Shown here in pieces: positions 25,154 through 33,301 of a DNA stretch of 64,000 bases. How positions within the stretch are numbered: position 1 is the stretch's first letter; the number at the start of each line of letters is the position of its first letter. Both the position numbers and the translations under genes were made by a program. The notes below the pieces were generated by a model, which ran no database searches, was not told the origin of the DNA, and saw nothing but the letters and a program-made list of their open reading frames with translations. Source of the stretch: VXRD01 sp965232265 (GTDB taxonomy: Bacteria; Latescibacterota; UBA2968); assembly GCA_965232265.1 (NCBI GenBank), contig CBDDPH010000002.1, positions 372,001 to 436,000 on the forward strand. The letters are read 5' to 3'.

Positions 25154-28006
25154 ATGATCAGGAACTGCTTTATCTTCCTTTGTTGCGCGTGCATTATAAC
25201 CTCGTGTGCAACAACGCAGACAGAAATTGAAACACCTCCGCCACCGGCGCCCCAACCGCCATCACCTACCCTGCCCATCGATCCTGCAGTGCGAACGGGC
25301 AAACTGGCAAATGGGCTTCGCTACGTAATCCGGGAAAACAAACGACCGGAAAACCGCGCCGAATTGCGCCTCGTAGTCAATGCGGGATCCATTCTGGAAG
25401 ACGAAGACCAGCAGGGACTGGCGCACTTTGCCGAACACATGGCATTTAATGGCACGGCCAACTTTCCCAAACAGGAAATCATCGACTTCCTCGAAAGCAT
25501 TGGCATGCGCTTTGGCGCACACTTAAATGCCTACACGAGTTTTGACGAGACCGTCTATATGCTTCGCGTGCCCACAGACAGCACCGAAGTCGTGGAAAAA
25601 GCATTTCGCATCCTGGGCGACTGGGCGCATCGGGTAAAATTTGACCCCGAAGAAGTCGAAAAAGAAAGAGGTGTGGTCATCGAAGAATGGCGTTCGGGGC
25701 GCGGAGCCAACGCGCGCATGCGCGACAAACAATTGCCAGTCTTGCTCAAAGACTCGCGTTATGCCGAGCGTTTGCCCATCGGCAAAAAAGCATTGCTCGA
25801 CACATTCAAGCACGAATCCCTCACGCGCTTTTACCGCGACTGGTATCGCCCCGACCTCATGGCAGTCATTGCAGTGGGAGACTTTGAAACGGACGCGATT
25901 GAAACCCTGATCAAAAAGACCTTTGACCCAATACCAACAGCAGAGAACCCGCGAGCTCGAACCGCCTATACAGTTCCCGACCACGGTGAAACCCTGTTTG
26001 CGATTACAACCGACCCGGAAAATTCTCAATCTTCCATCGCTATCTATTTCATGCAAGATGTCGCGCCCGAAGGAACAGCAGAAGATTATCGCGGCATGCT
26101 CATTCGCAACATGTTCAACAGCATGCTCAATCAGCGATTTAGAGAAATAACCAAAAAACCCGATCCGCCATTTTTGGGCGCGGGATCCAGCCGTGGCAAC
26201 CTCGTCAGAACCAAAGCGGCGTACATCCTGGGCGCAGGCGTCAAAGAAGGGGGAATTGAACGCGGACTGGAAGCCGTCTTAACCGAAGCCATTCGCGTCC
26301 AACGCCACGGATTTACGCAACCCGAAGTAGATCGCTTAAAAACCAACATGTTGCGCAGCATCGAACAATCTTATCGCGAACGCGACAGACGCCGTTCGCG
26401 CGGTTTTGCATCGGAATACATCCGTCACATCTTGACAGGCGAACCCATTCCGGGCATTGAAATCGAACGGGATTTATTTCAAAAATTACTCCCCGGCATT
26501 CAAGTCGAAGAAATCAACCGCCTCGTCGGCGAATGGATCACCGACAAGAACCGCGTCATCGTCGTCAGCGCACCCGAAAAAGATGGCCTGATTGTTCCCT
26601 CCGAAGCCGACCTGCTGAACATAATCAACGAAGTCCAGCAAAAAGACGTGGAACCATACCGGGAAGATGTATCCGACGACCCCCTCATTGCCGATATCCC
26701 AACGCCTGGAAAGGTCGTGCGCGAAACCACCATTGATACCTTAGACGTCACCGAGTGGACATTGAGCAATGGGGTAAAAGTCGTCATGAAGCCCACGGAC
26801 TTCAAAAACGACGAAATCCTGTTCACATCCTTCAGCCCAGGCGGGCATTCTCTATCAAGCGATGAAAATTACATGGCGGCATCCACAGCGACATCAGCCA
26901 TCATGGAAAGCGGTCTGGGCAAATTCAATCAAATTGAACTCAATAAAAAACTCGCCGGCAAAGTCGTGCGCGTGTCGCCCCGCATCAGCAGCCTCAGCGA
27001 AGGCGTATCGGGCAGCGCGTCTCCCGAAGACATAGAAACCATGTTTCAACTCATCTATCTCATCTTCACGGAACCGCGTGCAGACTCACTGGCATTTCAA
27101 GCACTCCTGGACCGCTATCGAGGCATGTTGCAAAATCGGGACATGAGGCCAACGACTGCTTATTCCGATACAATTCAAGTTACCATGTCTCAATACCACG
27201 TCAGATCGCGCCCGCTATCAAACGAAATACTGGGAGAAATGGACCTGCAAAAATCGCTGGCATTTTACAAAGACCGATTTGCCGACGCCAGTGACTTCAC
27301 ATTCGTATTTGTCGGCAACTTTGAGCCAAAAAAAATAAAACCGCTAATAGAAACCTATCTGGGAGGCCTACCCGCACTCAACCGCGGAGAAACCTGGCGC
27401 GACACGGGTGTCAGAGCGCCAAAAGGCGTCATTGAAAAAACCGTGAAACGGGGACAGGAACCCAAAAGTCAGACGCGCCTGATCTTCACGGGACCTTTTG
27501 ATTACAACGATCGATTTAAGCGATATGTCTATGGCTCAATGGGTGATGTCTTGCAGATAAAACTTCGGGAAGTACTCCGAGAAGACGAAGGCGGCACGTA
27601 CGGCGTAGGCGTCCGCACATCTCGCTCGCGTTGGCCCGAAGGCCGATACAGCATCTCAATCAGCTTTGGATGCGATCCCGAGCGGTTGGAAGAACTGACG
27701 CAACTCGTCTTCGCCCAAATTGACAGCATGAAGCAAAAACCCGTCGATCAATCCTACATCGACAAAGTGACCGAAATGGATCTGCGGGGCAGGGAGACCA
27801 ACAAAAAAGAAAACGGATACTGGCGCAATACGCTGAGTACGTATTACCAGAATGAGATCGACCTGATGGCGTGGCTGACGTATGAAGACGAAGTCATCAA
27901 AAAACTCACAGCAGAACACGTACAAAAAGCAACACAGCAATACTTCAACATGGAAAACTACGCGCGATTTGTCTTGCTTCCAGAAGAAGGGGTGACGGCA
28001 AAATGA
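25154..28006 (+). CDS. M16 family zinc metallopeptidase lipoprotein (PqqL/pitrilysin-like)
   Basis: 950 aa. The lipoprotein signal peptide has lipobox ITSC with C18 as the lipidated residue, followed by a Pro-rich linker (about 27-42). M16 inverted zinc motif: H91-F-A-E94-H95 with third ligand E171, exactly 76 residues on. Two M16 halves follow (about 45-480 and 520-940); the second lacks the motif, as in the clamshell architecture of pitrilysins. It is predicted to sit in the outer membrane facing the periplasm and degrade peptides. The stop overlaps the next start (ATGA). Shine-Dalgarno GGAGATATC. Confidence 0.94.
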   Translation: MIRNCFIFLCCACIITSCATTQTEIETPPPPAPQPPSPTLPIDPAVRTGKLANGLRYVIRENKRPENRAELRLVVNAGSILEDEDQQGLAHFAEHMAFNGTANFPKQEIIDFLESIGMRFGAHLNAYTSFDETVYMLRVPTDSTEVVEKAFRILGDWAHRVKFDPEEVEKERGVVIEEWRSGRGANARMRDKQLPVLLKDSRYAERLPIGKKALLDTFKHESLTRFYRDWYRPDLMAVIAVGDFETDAIETLIKKTFDPIPTAENPRARTAYTVPDHGETLFAITTDPENSQSSIAIYFMQDVAPEGTAEDYRGMLIRNMFNSMLNQRFREITKKPDPPFLGAGSSRGNLVRTKAAYILGAGVKEGGIERGLEAVLTEAIRVQRHGFTQPEVDRLKTNMLRSIEQSYRERDRRRSRGFASEYIRHILTGEPIPGIEIERDLFQKLLPGIQVEEINRLVGEWITDKNRVIVVSAPEKDGLIVPSEADLLNIINEVQQKDVEPYREDVSDDPLIADIPTPGKVVRETTIDTLDVTEWTLSNGVKVVMKPTDFKNDEILFTSFSPGGHSLSSDENYMAASTATSAIMESGLGKFNQIELNKKLAGKVVRVSPRISSLSEGVSGSASPEDIETMFQLIYLIFTEPRADSLAFQALLDRYRGMLQNRDMRPTTAYSDTIQVTMSQYHVRSRPLSNEILGEMDLQKSLAFYKDRFADASDFTFVFVGNFEPKKIKPLIETYLGGLPALNRGETWRDTGVRAPKGVIEKTVKRGQEPKSQTRLIFTGPFDYNDRFKRYVYGSMGDVLQIKLREVLREDEGGTYGVGVRTSRSRWPEGRYSISISFGCDPERLEELTQLVFAQIDSMKQKPVDQSYIDKVTEMDLRGRETNKKENGYWRNTLSTYYQNEIDLMAWLTYEDEVIKKLTAEHVQKATQQYFNMENYARFVLLPEEGVTAK

Positions 28007-28710
28007 CCATAGACGCCGACCTGAACCGCTTAAAAAACGCCACCTATCCCGGTCGTGGTATCGTAATAGGACAAACGCCCGATGGCGCATGTATGGTTCA
28101 GATCTACTGGATCATGGGCCGCAGTCCCAGCAGCCGCAACCGCGTATTTGTGCGCGAAGGCGATGCGGTAAAAACCGACACCGTGGATAAATCCCATGAC
28201 ATTGATCCGCTGACCATGTACTATCCCATCCGCGTACTGGGCAACGCGCATATCGTCACAAATGGCGACCAGACCGACACAATCGCCCACGCCTTGCAAA
28301 CCGGCGGCTCGTTCGAATCCGCCCTGAAAACGCGCACTTATGAACCCGACGCCCCCAATTTTACACCGCGCATCTCTGGCCTTACCGACCTGGGCGACCC
28401 ACACGCCTATCGACTCTCAATCTTAAAAACCGTTGGCGGCGATGCGCGCTATTGTTCGCGCCAATTCTTCCACTATGAAACCGCGATCCCCGGCACGGGC
28501 CACTGTATCACAACATACACAGACGACGGCAATCCCCTGCCTTCATTCAAAGGGGAGCCATACCCCGTTGAATTATTCGACGACATACATCAAACCGCCG
28601 ACATATTCTGGAACCTGTTGGACGAAGACAATCGCGTCTCGCTACTCGTAAAATTCATCCATCCCGATATTTCTGATCTGGTCATCGTGAACAAATACGG
28701 ATCAGGATGA
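28003..28710 (+). CDS. IMP cyclohydrolase (PurO-like)
   Basis: 235 aa; the IMP_cyclohyd family is normally about 200-240. Matching parts: YPGRGIVIGQTPDG near the N-terminus, IYWIMGRSPSSRNRVFV (about 34-50), YYPIRVLGNAHIVTNGDQTD and FTPRISGLTD. PurO closes the purine ring of FAICAR to IMP. It was described first in archaea, but homologues occur in scattered bacteria in place of PurH. It overlaps the M16 gene by 4 nt, so the pair is translationally coupled although no functional link is obvious. Confidence 0.87.
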   Translation: MTIDADLNRLKNATYPGRGIVIGQTPDGACMVQIYWIMGRSPSSRNRVFVREGDAVKTDTVDKSHDIDPLTMYYPIRVLGNAHIVTNGDQTDTIAHALQTGGSFESALKTRTYEPDAPNFTPRISGLTDLGDPHAYRLSILKTVGGDARYCSRQFFHYETAIPGTGHCITTYTDDGNPLPSFKGEPYPVELFDDIHQTADIFWNLLDEDNRVSLLVKFIHPDISDLVIVNKYGSG

Positions 28711-28738
28711 AAGGATGAAAGGATTTTCAGGATAAAAA
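28704..28738. repeat. Short-word repeat (GGATGAAA unit)
   Basis: AGGATGAAAGGATGAAAGGA followed by TTTTCAGGATAAA, spanning the stop of the IMP cyclohydrolase gene. A related inverted sequence is at 44159-44190. Confidence 0.5.
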
Positions 28739-28759
28739 CCCGCAGGAAGGAGCACCGCT

Positions 28760-29857
28760 ATGGAACCCATCAAATACGGTATGTTCATCATGCCCTTCCA
28801 CGCCCCGGACAAACCGTTGAGTCAGGGATTTGACGAGGACTTGGAACTCGTTGTCAAAGCCGAGGAACTGGGCTTTGATGAATTTTGGATCGGCGAACAC
28901 CACACCATGAAATACGAGACCATTGTCACGCCCGAAATTTTCATCGGACGCGCCCTGGGCGAAACCCAGCGCATCCGCTTGGGACCGGCACCGGTCTGCT
29001 TGAATCTGCACCACCCCGCCTATGTCGCCAGTCGCCTGTCTTTTTTGGATCACCTATCCAAAGGCCGACTCAATCTGTGCTTTGGCCCGGGCAGTGTCAC
29101 CTCAGATCAGGAATTGTACGGCCTGGATCCCAAATCGGGCGGCGCAATGACCGGGGAAGCCATTGACGCCATCCTCAACTTGTGGACATCGGATCCCCCC
29201 TACGAGCACCGGGGGAAATACTGGCAATTCCAGCTCAAAGACAATATTGACGAAGAAACCCAGATCGGCTTCATCCACAAGCCCTTTCAACAGCCCCACC
29301 CGCCCATTTCTATGCCGGGAATGAGCCGCAACTCACACAGCATGCAAACCGCTGGCGAGCGCGGCTTCCAGCCCTTTTCCGCCTGCCTGATATCGGGCAA
29401 CGTGGTGGCCGACAACTGGCAGATCTATGAGCAGAGCGCCCTGCAGGCGGGACGACAACCACAGCGAACCGACTGGAAAATCGCCCGCTCAATATTTCTC
29501 GCTGACACCACGGCCGAAGCCGTGAAAAAGGCACGACACAATTCCCTGGCAAAAAATTACGAATACATCGGGCGCCTATTCGACAAGGGCCTGGGGCGCC
29601 AGGTGTACAAGCGCGACCTGGACATGCCCGACTCCGAGTGCAATCTGGACTATTTGATGACCGAACAGATCATTGCGGGCGACGTCAATGAAGCACTGCG
29701 TCGCTTGCTGGACCTGTTCGAGGAAACCGGACCCTTTGGCACGCTTGTGCTAATGGGCTACGACTGGGACGACAAAGACAGTTGGATTTACAGCATGGAA
29801 TTATTCGCCCGTGAACTAATGCCAGCTTTGAACAAAGCAGTGGGCGCAGTACCTTAG
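28760..29857 (+). CDS. Luciferase-like monooxygenase (LLM class flavin-dependent oxidoreductase)
   Basis: 365 aa, F420/FMN-dependent TIM barrel. N-terminal IKYGMFIMPFH, then GFDEFWIGEHHTMK, a typical LuxA-like substrate/flavin segment, IRLGPAPVCLNLHHPAYVAS, GRLNLCFGPGSVTSDQELYG and a C-terminal FGTLVLMGYDWDD. It probably oxidises a small organic compound with reduced flavin and oxygen. AGGAAGGAGCACCGCT gives a good ribosome-binding site. The next gene starts 10 nt downstream, so it is probably co-transcribed with the two HAD genes. Confidence 0.9.
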   Translation: MEPIKYGMFIMPFHAPDKPLSQGFDEDLELVVKAEELGFDEFWIGEHHTMKYETIVTPEIFIGRALGETQRIRLGPAPVCLNLHHPAYVASRLSFLDHLSKGRLNLCFGPGSVTSDQELYGLDPKSGGAMTGEAIDAILNLWTSDPPYEHRGKYWQFQLKDNIDEETQIGFIHKPFQQPHPPISMPGMSRNSHSMQTAGERGFQPFSACLISGNVVADNWQIYEQSALQAGRQPQRTDWKIARSIFLADTTAEAVKKARHNSLAKNYEYIGRLFDKGLGRQVYKRDLDMPDSECNLDYLMTEQIIAGDVNEALRRLLDLFEETGPFGTLVLMGYDWDDKDSWIYSMELFARELMPALNKAVGAVP

Positions 29858-29866
29858 GGGTCAAAA

Positions 29867-30574
29867 ATGACACTCAAAGCATTGACATTTGACGTATTCG
29901 GCACAGTGGTCGATTGGCGCAGTTCCGTCATCCGCGACGGCGAGCGATTGGGCGAGCGCAAGGGATTGGACATAGATTGGGCTGCATTTGCCGATGCGTG
30001 GCGCGGGGGCTATGGCCCATCCATGAACCGCGTCCGCACGGGCGAATTGCCCTGGACAAAAATCGACGACCTGCACCGCATGATCCTGGACGAACTCCTG
30101 AAAGAATACGGCATCTCGGGATTATCCGAAGAAGAAATCTCGGACTTCAATCGCGTCTGGCATCGCCTCGACCCCTGGCCCGATGCCGCAGGCGGCTTGT
30201 GGCGGTTAAAATCGCGGTACCTGATCGCCACATTATCCAATGGCAACGTATCGCTACTCGCCAACATGGCGAAATACGGCGGATTGCCCTGGGATTGCAT
30301 CTTATCCGCCGAATTGGCCGGGCATTACAAACCCGATGCCGAGACCTATTTGAAAGCCATCGAACTGCTCAGTTGTAAACCCCGGGAAGTCATGATGGTC
30401 GCCGCCCATCAAGGCGACCTGCACCACGCAGCGCGCGTCGGCATGAAAACGGCTTATGTATTCCGCCCCCTCGAACGGGGACTCAACGCCCAAAAAGATC
30501 TGCCTCCCGATCTGGACTTCGACATCATAGCCCATGATTTTCACGACCTCGCCGATCAACTGGGATGTCATTAA
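29867..30574 (+). CDS. HAD hydrolase, haloacid dehalogenase type II-like
   Basis: 235 aa. HAD motif I is LTFDVFGTVVDWR (nucleophile Asp in DVFGT), motif II is IATLSNGN, motif III Lys in ELAGHYKPDAETYL, and motif IV is MVAAHQGDLHHA. The fold with an alpha-helical cap (about 18-110) matches L-2-haloacid dehalogenases; such annotations often hide phosphatases. It overlaps the next, paralogous HAD gene by 10 nt. Confidence 0.9.
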   Translation: MTLKALTFDVFGTVVDWRSSVIRDGERLGERKGLDIDWAAFADAWRGGYGPSMNRVRTGELPWTKIDDLHRMILDELLKEYGISGLSEEEISDFNRVWHRLDPWPDAAGGLWRLKSRYLIATLSNGNVSLLANMAKYGGLPWDCILSAELAGHYKPDAETYLKAIELLSCKPREVMMVAAHQGDLHHAARVGMKTAYVFRPLERGLNAQKDLPPDLDFDIIAHDFHDLADQLGCH

Positions 30575-31296
30575 CAAAAATGAAACTCACCGATTTCAAA
30601 GCACTGACATTCGACTGCTATGGCACCCTTATCGATTGGGAAACCGGGATGATCAACGGGCTGGAGCCGCTTCTATCAAAGGTCGAACGCAAACTGTCGC
30701 GCAATGAAATTCTCCAAGCGCACGCACGACACGAATCAACACAACAAACCTGGACGCCGGGAACGCGCTATTCCGAACTCCTCGCCATCGTATATAAACG
30801 CCTCGCCGAAGAATGGGGCGTCGCGGTCACGCCCGATGAATGCGCCGCTTATGGTCAATCGATAAAACAATGGCCAGCGTTTTCCGATTCTCCCCACGCG
30901 CTGCAATATCTCAAAAAACACTACAAACTCGCAATCCTGTCCAACGTCGATAACCACAGCTTCAAATACAGCAACGACCGCCTCGGTGTTGAATTTGACG
31001 CCATATACACGGCTGAAGACATAGGATCGTACAAACCTGCGGATCGAAACTTCAAATACATGCTGGCACACTTGAAATCACTCGGCATTGAAAAATCGGA
31101 AATACTACACACCGCAGAAAGCTTATTCCACGACCACATACCCGCGAACAAAAACGGCCTCGCCTCCTGCTGGATCTACAGACGCGCCAATGAAGAAGGC
31201 TTCGGCGCAACAATAGACCCGGGCGCAATGCCGAACTACAATTTTCGATTCAACAGCATGGAGGATCTCGTCAAGGCGCACCAGGAGGCTTTTTGA
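30565..31296 (+). CDS. HAD hydrolase, haloacid dehalogenase type II-like (second copy)
   Basis: 243 aa. Motif I is LTFDCYGTLIDWETG, motif II LAILSNVDNH, motif III DIGSYKPADRNF and motif IV ILHTAESLFHDHIPA. DCYGTLIDWE is the typical start of type II haloacid dehalogenases. It diverges clearly from the preceding gene despite the same family. The true start may be the ATG at 30580 (MKLTDF), because the ATG at 30565 lies inside the end of the upstream gene. The transcript ends at the terminator at 31434. Confidence 0.9.
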   Translation: MSLTKMKLTDFKALTFDCYGTLIDWETGMINGLEPLLSKVERKLSRNEILQAHARHESTQQTWTPGTRYSELLAIVYKRLAEEWGVAVTPDECAAYGQSIKQWPAFSDSPHALQYLKKHYKLAILSNVDNHSFKYSNDRLGVEFDAIYTAEDIGSYKPADRNFKYMLAHLKSLGIEKSEILHTAESLFHDHIPANKNGLASCWIYRRANEEGFGATIDPGAMPNYNFRFNSMEDLVKAHQEAF

Positions 31297-31433
31297 TACT
31301 GAGTGATCTGAAGCAAATAAAGATTTAAAAAATGACATAGGCAATGCCTCATCCGCGATCCGCAGCACAACATCACATAAAATTGAGCCAATAAACGGAA
31401 AAATCCTTTGGGAATTGGTTTACTTGATACACA

Positions 31434-31472
31434 AAAACGCCCCGGCACAACAATGCTGGGGCGTTTTCTTTT
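31434..31472. terminator. Strong bidirectional terminator
   Basis: AAAACGCCCCGGCA / TGCTGGGGCGTTTT stem with loop CAACAA, T-rich on the plus strand (CTTTTTATT) and on the minus strand (GCGTTTTTGTG). It marks the boundary between the HAD genes and the leftward toxin-antitoxin operon. The remaining intergenic sequence 31297-31510 shows nothing else. Confidence 0.9.
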
Positions 31473-31510
31473 TATTCTTACACTTAAATTGGAATTTGAG
31501 AGGAAAAGAT

Positions 31511-31822
31511 TCACGTTTTTTGAATCGCGCTCTCTTCTTTAGACACGATGTCAATTTGCACAACTGCATCCAGGGCTGCGGCGACTTTTTTTAAGGTGCT
31601 GATGGTACAGTTTCCCCGGTTTTCCAATCGGCTAATGACCGGTGTACTGGTATCCAATTTCGCTGCCAATTGCGCTTGCGTCAATCCACGTTGCTTGCGC
31701 AGTTGGGCAATTTTAACTGCAAGCCGCAGTTCATCAAGGCCCTGGTAGAATGATTCCGCGACTTCTCGATCTTTCAACTGTTCTTCGAGAAATATCCGAA
31801 CATTTGTCTTTTCACTGGTCAT
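31511..31822 (-). CDS. HigA-like helix-turn-helix antitoxin
   Basis: 103 aa. The XRE-type helix-turn-helix is in the centre: RKQRGLTQAQLAAKLDTSTP then VISRLENRGNCTISTLKKVA, followed by a short C-terminal strand (VVQIDIV). It neutralises and co-represses with the HigB/RelE-family toxin encoded 2 nt upstream. Gene order is toxin then antitoxin, as in HigBA. GAGGGATAAAG serves as ribosome-binding site. Confidence 0.88.
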   Translation of the reverse strand: MTSEKTNVRIFLEEQLKDREVAESFYQGLDELRLAVKIAQLRKQRGLTQAQLAAKLDTSTPVISRLENRGNCTISTLKKVAAALDAVVQIDIVSKEESAIQKT

Positions 31823-31824
31823 CT

Positions 31825-32172
31825 TTATCCCTCTTTTCTCTCTCGATCAGCGTTCAGGCGTTCCATTGCAATCCGAATTTCTCTTTGCGGAAGTTTCTGG
31901 CTTCGCTTTTCAAATGCGTGCAACAGGACAAAAATTCGATTCGCATCACCGTAGTACAAAACGCGATATTGATTTTTCCCATAACGCGCTCGCAGTTCTC
32001 TCAACCTTCCCTCAACCTGACTCGAATAGGGAAAGGGGAGATTGATACCAAACTCTGAAAGAATTTGAATCACCTGCAAGATCTTTCCTCTCGGCTTTGG
32101 TTGAAGTGAGAGCAAAAAGCCTCTGACAGGCTCTTGTCCATTTTCATTTTGGTAAAATTCAACAGGCCACAT
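31825..32172 (-). CDS. RelE/HigB-family toxin (Gp49-like)
   Basis: 115 aa. The family pattern is FYQNENGQEPVRGFLLSL (about 6-23), then LREFG-like FGINLPFP, LRELRARYGKNQYRVLYYGD and VLLHAFEKRSQKLPQREI, with the basic and aromatic residues (R, Y, H, K) used by these ribosome-dependent mRNA interferases. It overlaps an additional 56-codon upstream gene by 14 nt and is followed by its antitoxin. Confidence 0.88.
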   Translation of the reverse strand: MWPVEFYQNENGQEPVRGFLLSLQPKPRGKILQVIQILSEFGINLPFPYSSQVEGRLRELRARYGKNQYRVLYYGDANRIFVLLHAFEKRSQKLPQREIRIAMERLNADRERKEG

Positions 32173-32329
32173 ACCTATTATTCATGGCTAAAATCCTTGC
32201 TACTTTCCGCTTGATAATGGGCTGTAGCCCACCACTATCCTCACCTCGCGCTTTCCAAATCGCAACGAGATTTTTGAGATATTGTATTCGATCTTCAGGC
32301 AATCCTGCCACATCAAGCGTCGTTTCCAT
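32159..32329 (-). CDS. Small protein co-encoded with HigBA-like module
   Basis: 56 aa from the ATG at 32329, supported by GGAGAGG 3-6 nt upstream. The sequence (METTLDVAGLPEDRIQYLKN then LVAIWKAR) looks like a short ribbon-helix-type N-terminus plus an amphipathic helix, ending in a basic tail RKVARILAMNN. Its 3' end overlaps the toxin start by 14 nt, so it heads the operon. Similar AbrB- or RHH-like small proteins precede some PIN or RelE genes. I cannot assign a function; it might be a second regulator. Confidence 0.5.
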   Translation of the reverse strand: METTLDVAGLPEDRIQYLKNLVAIWKARGEDSGGLQPIIKRKVARILAMNNRYVAC

Positions 32330-32367
32330 TGTCCTCTCCACTGGTACGTATTTCAAACAGTCATAGA

Positions 32368-32396
32368 TTGATATTTCAAAATTACTGTGTTATACT
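32368..32396 (+). promoter_or_regulatory. Sigma-70 promoter for the VOC/nuclease pair
   Basis: TTGATA, exactly 17 nt, TATACT: five of six matches in each box. It is the best promoter-like sequence I found in the window. It lies 140 nt before the VOC gene ATG, leaving a leader of about 130 nt, and overlaps the divergent upstream region of the toxin-antitoxin operon. Confidence 0.6.
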
Positions 32397-32536
32397 ACAA
32401 AAGTCAATATCGCAGAACTCCAGTTGAAGAGGGTCATTCTCAACCTGATTTTTAATTGTTTTCACATAATTCAGTAGCTATTATGAGACGCGGTTGGAAA
32501 GGGTCAAGTATTTCATTTGTCAGAGAGGAATTAAAA

Positions 32537-33289
32537 ATGCATTTGCGAGAAATCCATTTGGTGACAGGCGATTTAGAAGAGTCGGTCAAATTCTACACCC
32601 AGACTCTGGGGCTGAAGGAAATAGAGCGTTCACCTGACACAGTGGCTTTGCAGGGAAAAGATATAAGTGGTTGTTTGATACTCGGGAAGGGAGAGATAGA
32701 TGATGGTTTCGACAGCATACATTTTGAAGTGGACAACTTGTACAGCACCATCCAGAAACTTGAGGCCGAGGGCGTAGATGTCGATCTCGAAGACTCTATT
32801 CTAGAAGGGTATCTTTACGCATCCTTCAATGGCCCCGACAACGTGAAGATAGGATTGCTCGGGCTTGATCAGGCCATATCAGACGAGGAAATAGAAAGTC
32901 CAGATGAAAATACGGAAACACCGAGTATCGGAGAAAAAGTGCGTTTCTGGGAGGAACAGGATCGAATCAACCAGGAGCTAATTCCCCGAGTCATTCGCCA
33001 GAACGAACTCCTAACCCAGCACATAGCCGAGCACGACAACTTGCAGCAAATATTCAGCGACACCATGCAAAAGGCTCTATCTGAGCAAGCTCAACAGTAT
33101 GAATCAGCCCTGGATACTGCTCAAAAACAGCTAAACGAAACCCATGAACAAATCACTCAAAAGGCCCTGTCTGAGCAAGTGGAGAATCTACGCCAAGAGG
33201 CACGTCAGACCCGAAACAGACTTACCGCCATAGCTGCTGGCAGTGCTATCATCGCAATAACCGCGCTAATCGTCGCGGTTCTCTTTTAG
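32537..33289 (+). CDS. VOC (glyoxalase-fold) domain protein with coiled coil and C-terminal membrane anchor
   Basis: 250 aa from the ATG at 32537 (AGAGG at 8 nt); an upstream ATG at 32456 lacks a ribosome-binding site. Residues 1-112 form a VOC half-barrel pair: MHLREIHLVTGDLEESVKFY, SIHFEVDNLYSTIQKLEAEG and SFNGPDNVKIGLLG. The canonical last metal Glu is not evident. Residues 115-130 are an acidic linker. Residues 135-227 are a coiled coil with an internal 30-residue repeat (QKALSEQ at 178 and 208). Residues 228-249 are a single hydrophobic segment ending the protein, so it should be tail-anchored in the inner membrane. The next gene, a nuclease-like protein, begins 12 nt later. This combination is unfamiliar to me. 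Confidence 0.8.
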   Translation: MHLREIHLVTGDLEESVKFYTQTLGLKEIERSPDTVALQGKDISGCLILGKGEIDDGFDSIHFEVDNLYSTIQKLEAEGVDVDLEDSILEGYLYASFNGPDNVKIGLLGLDQAISDEEIESPDENTETPSIGEKVRFWEEQDRINQELIPRVIRQNELLTQHIAEHDNLQQIFSDTMQKALSEQAQQYESALDTAQKQLNETHEQITQKALSEQVENLRQEARQTRNRLTAIAAGSAIIAITALIVAVLF

Positions 33290-33301
33290 GAGGGTGAGAC
33301 C

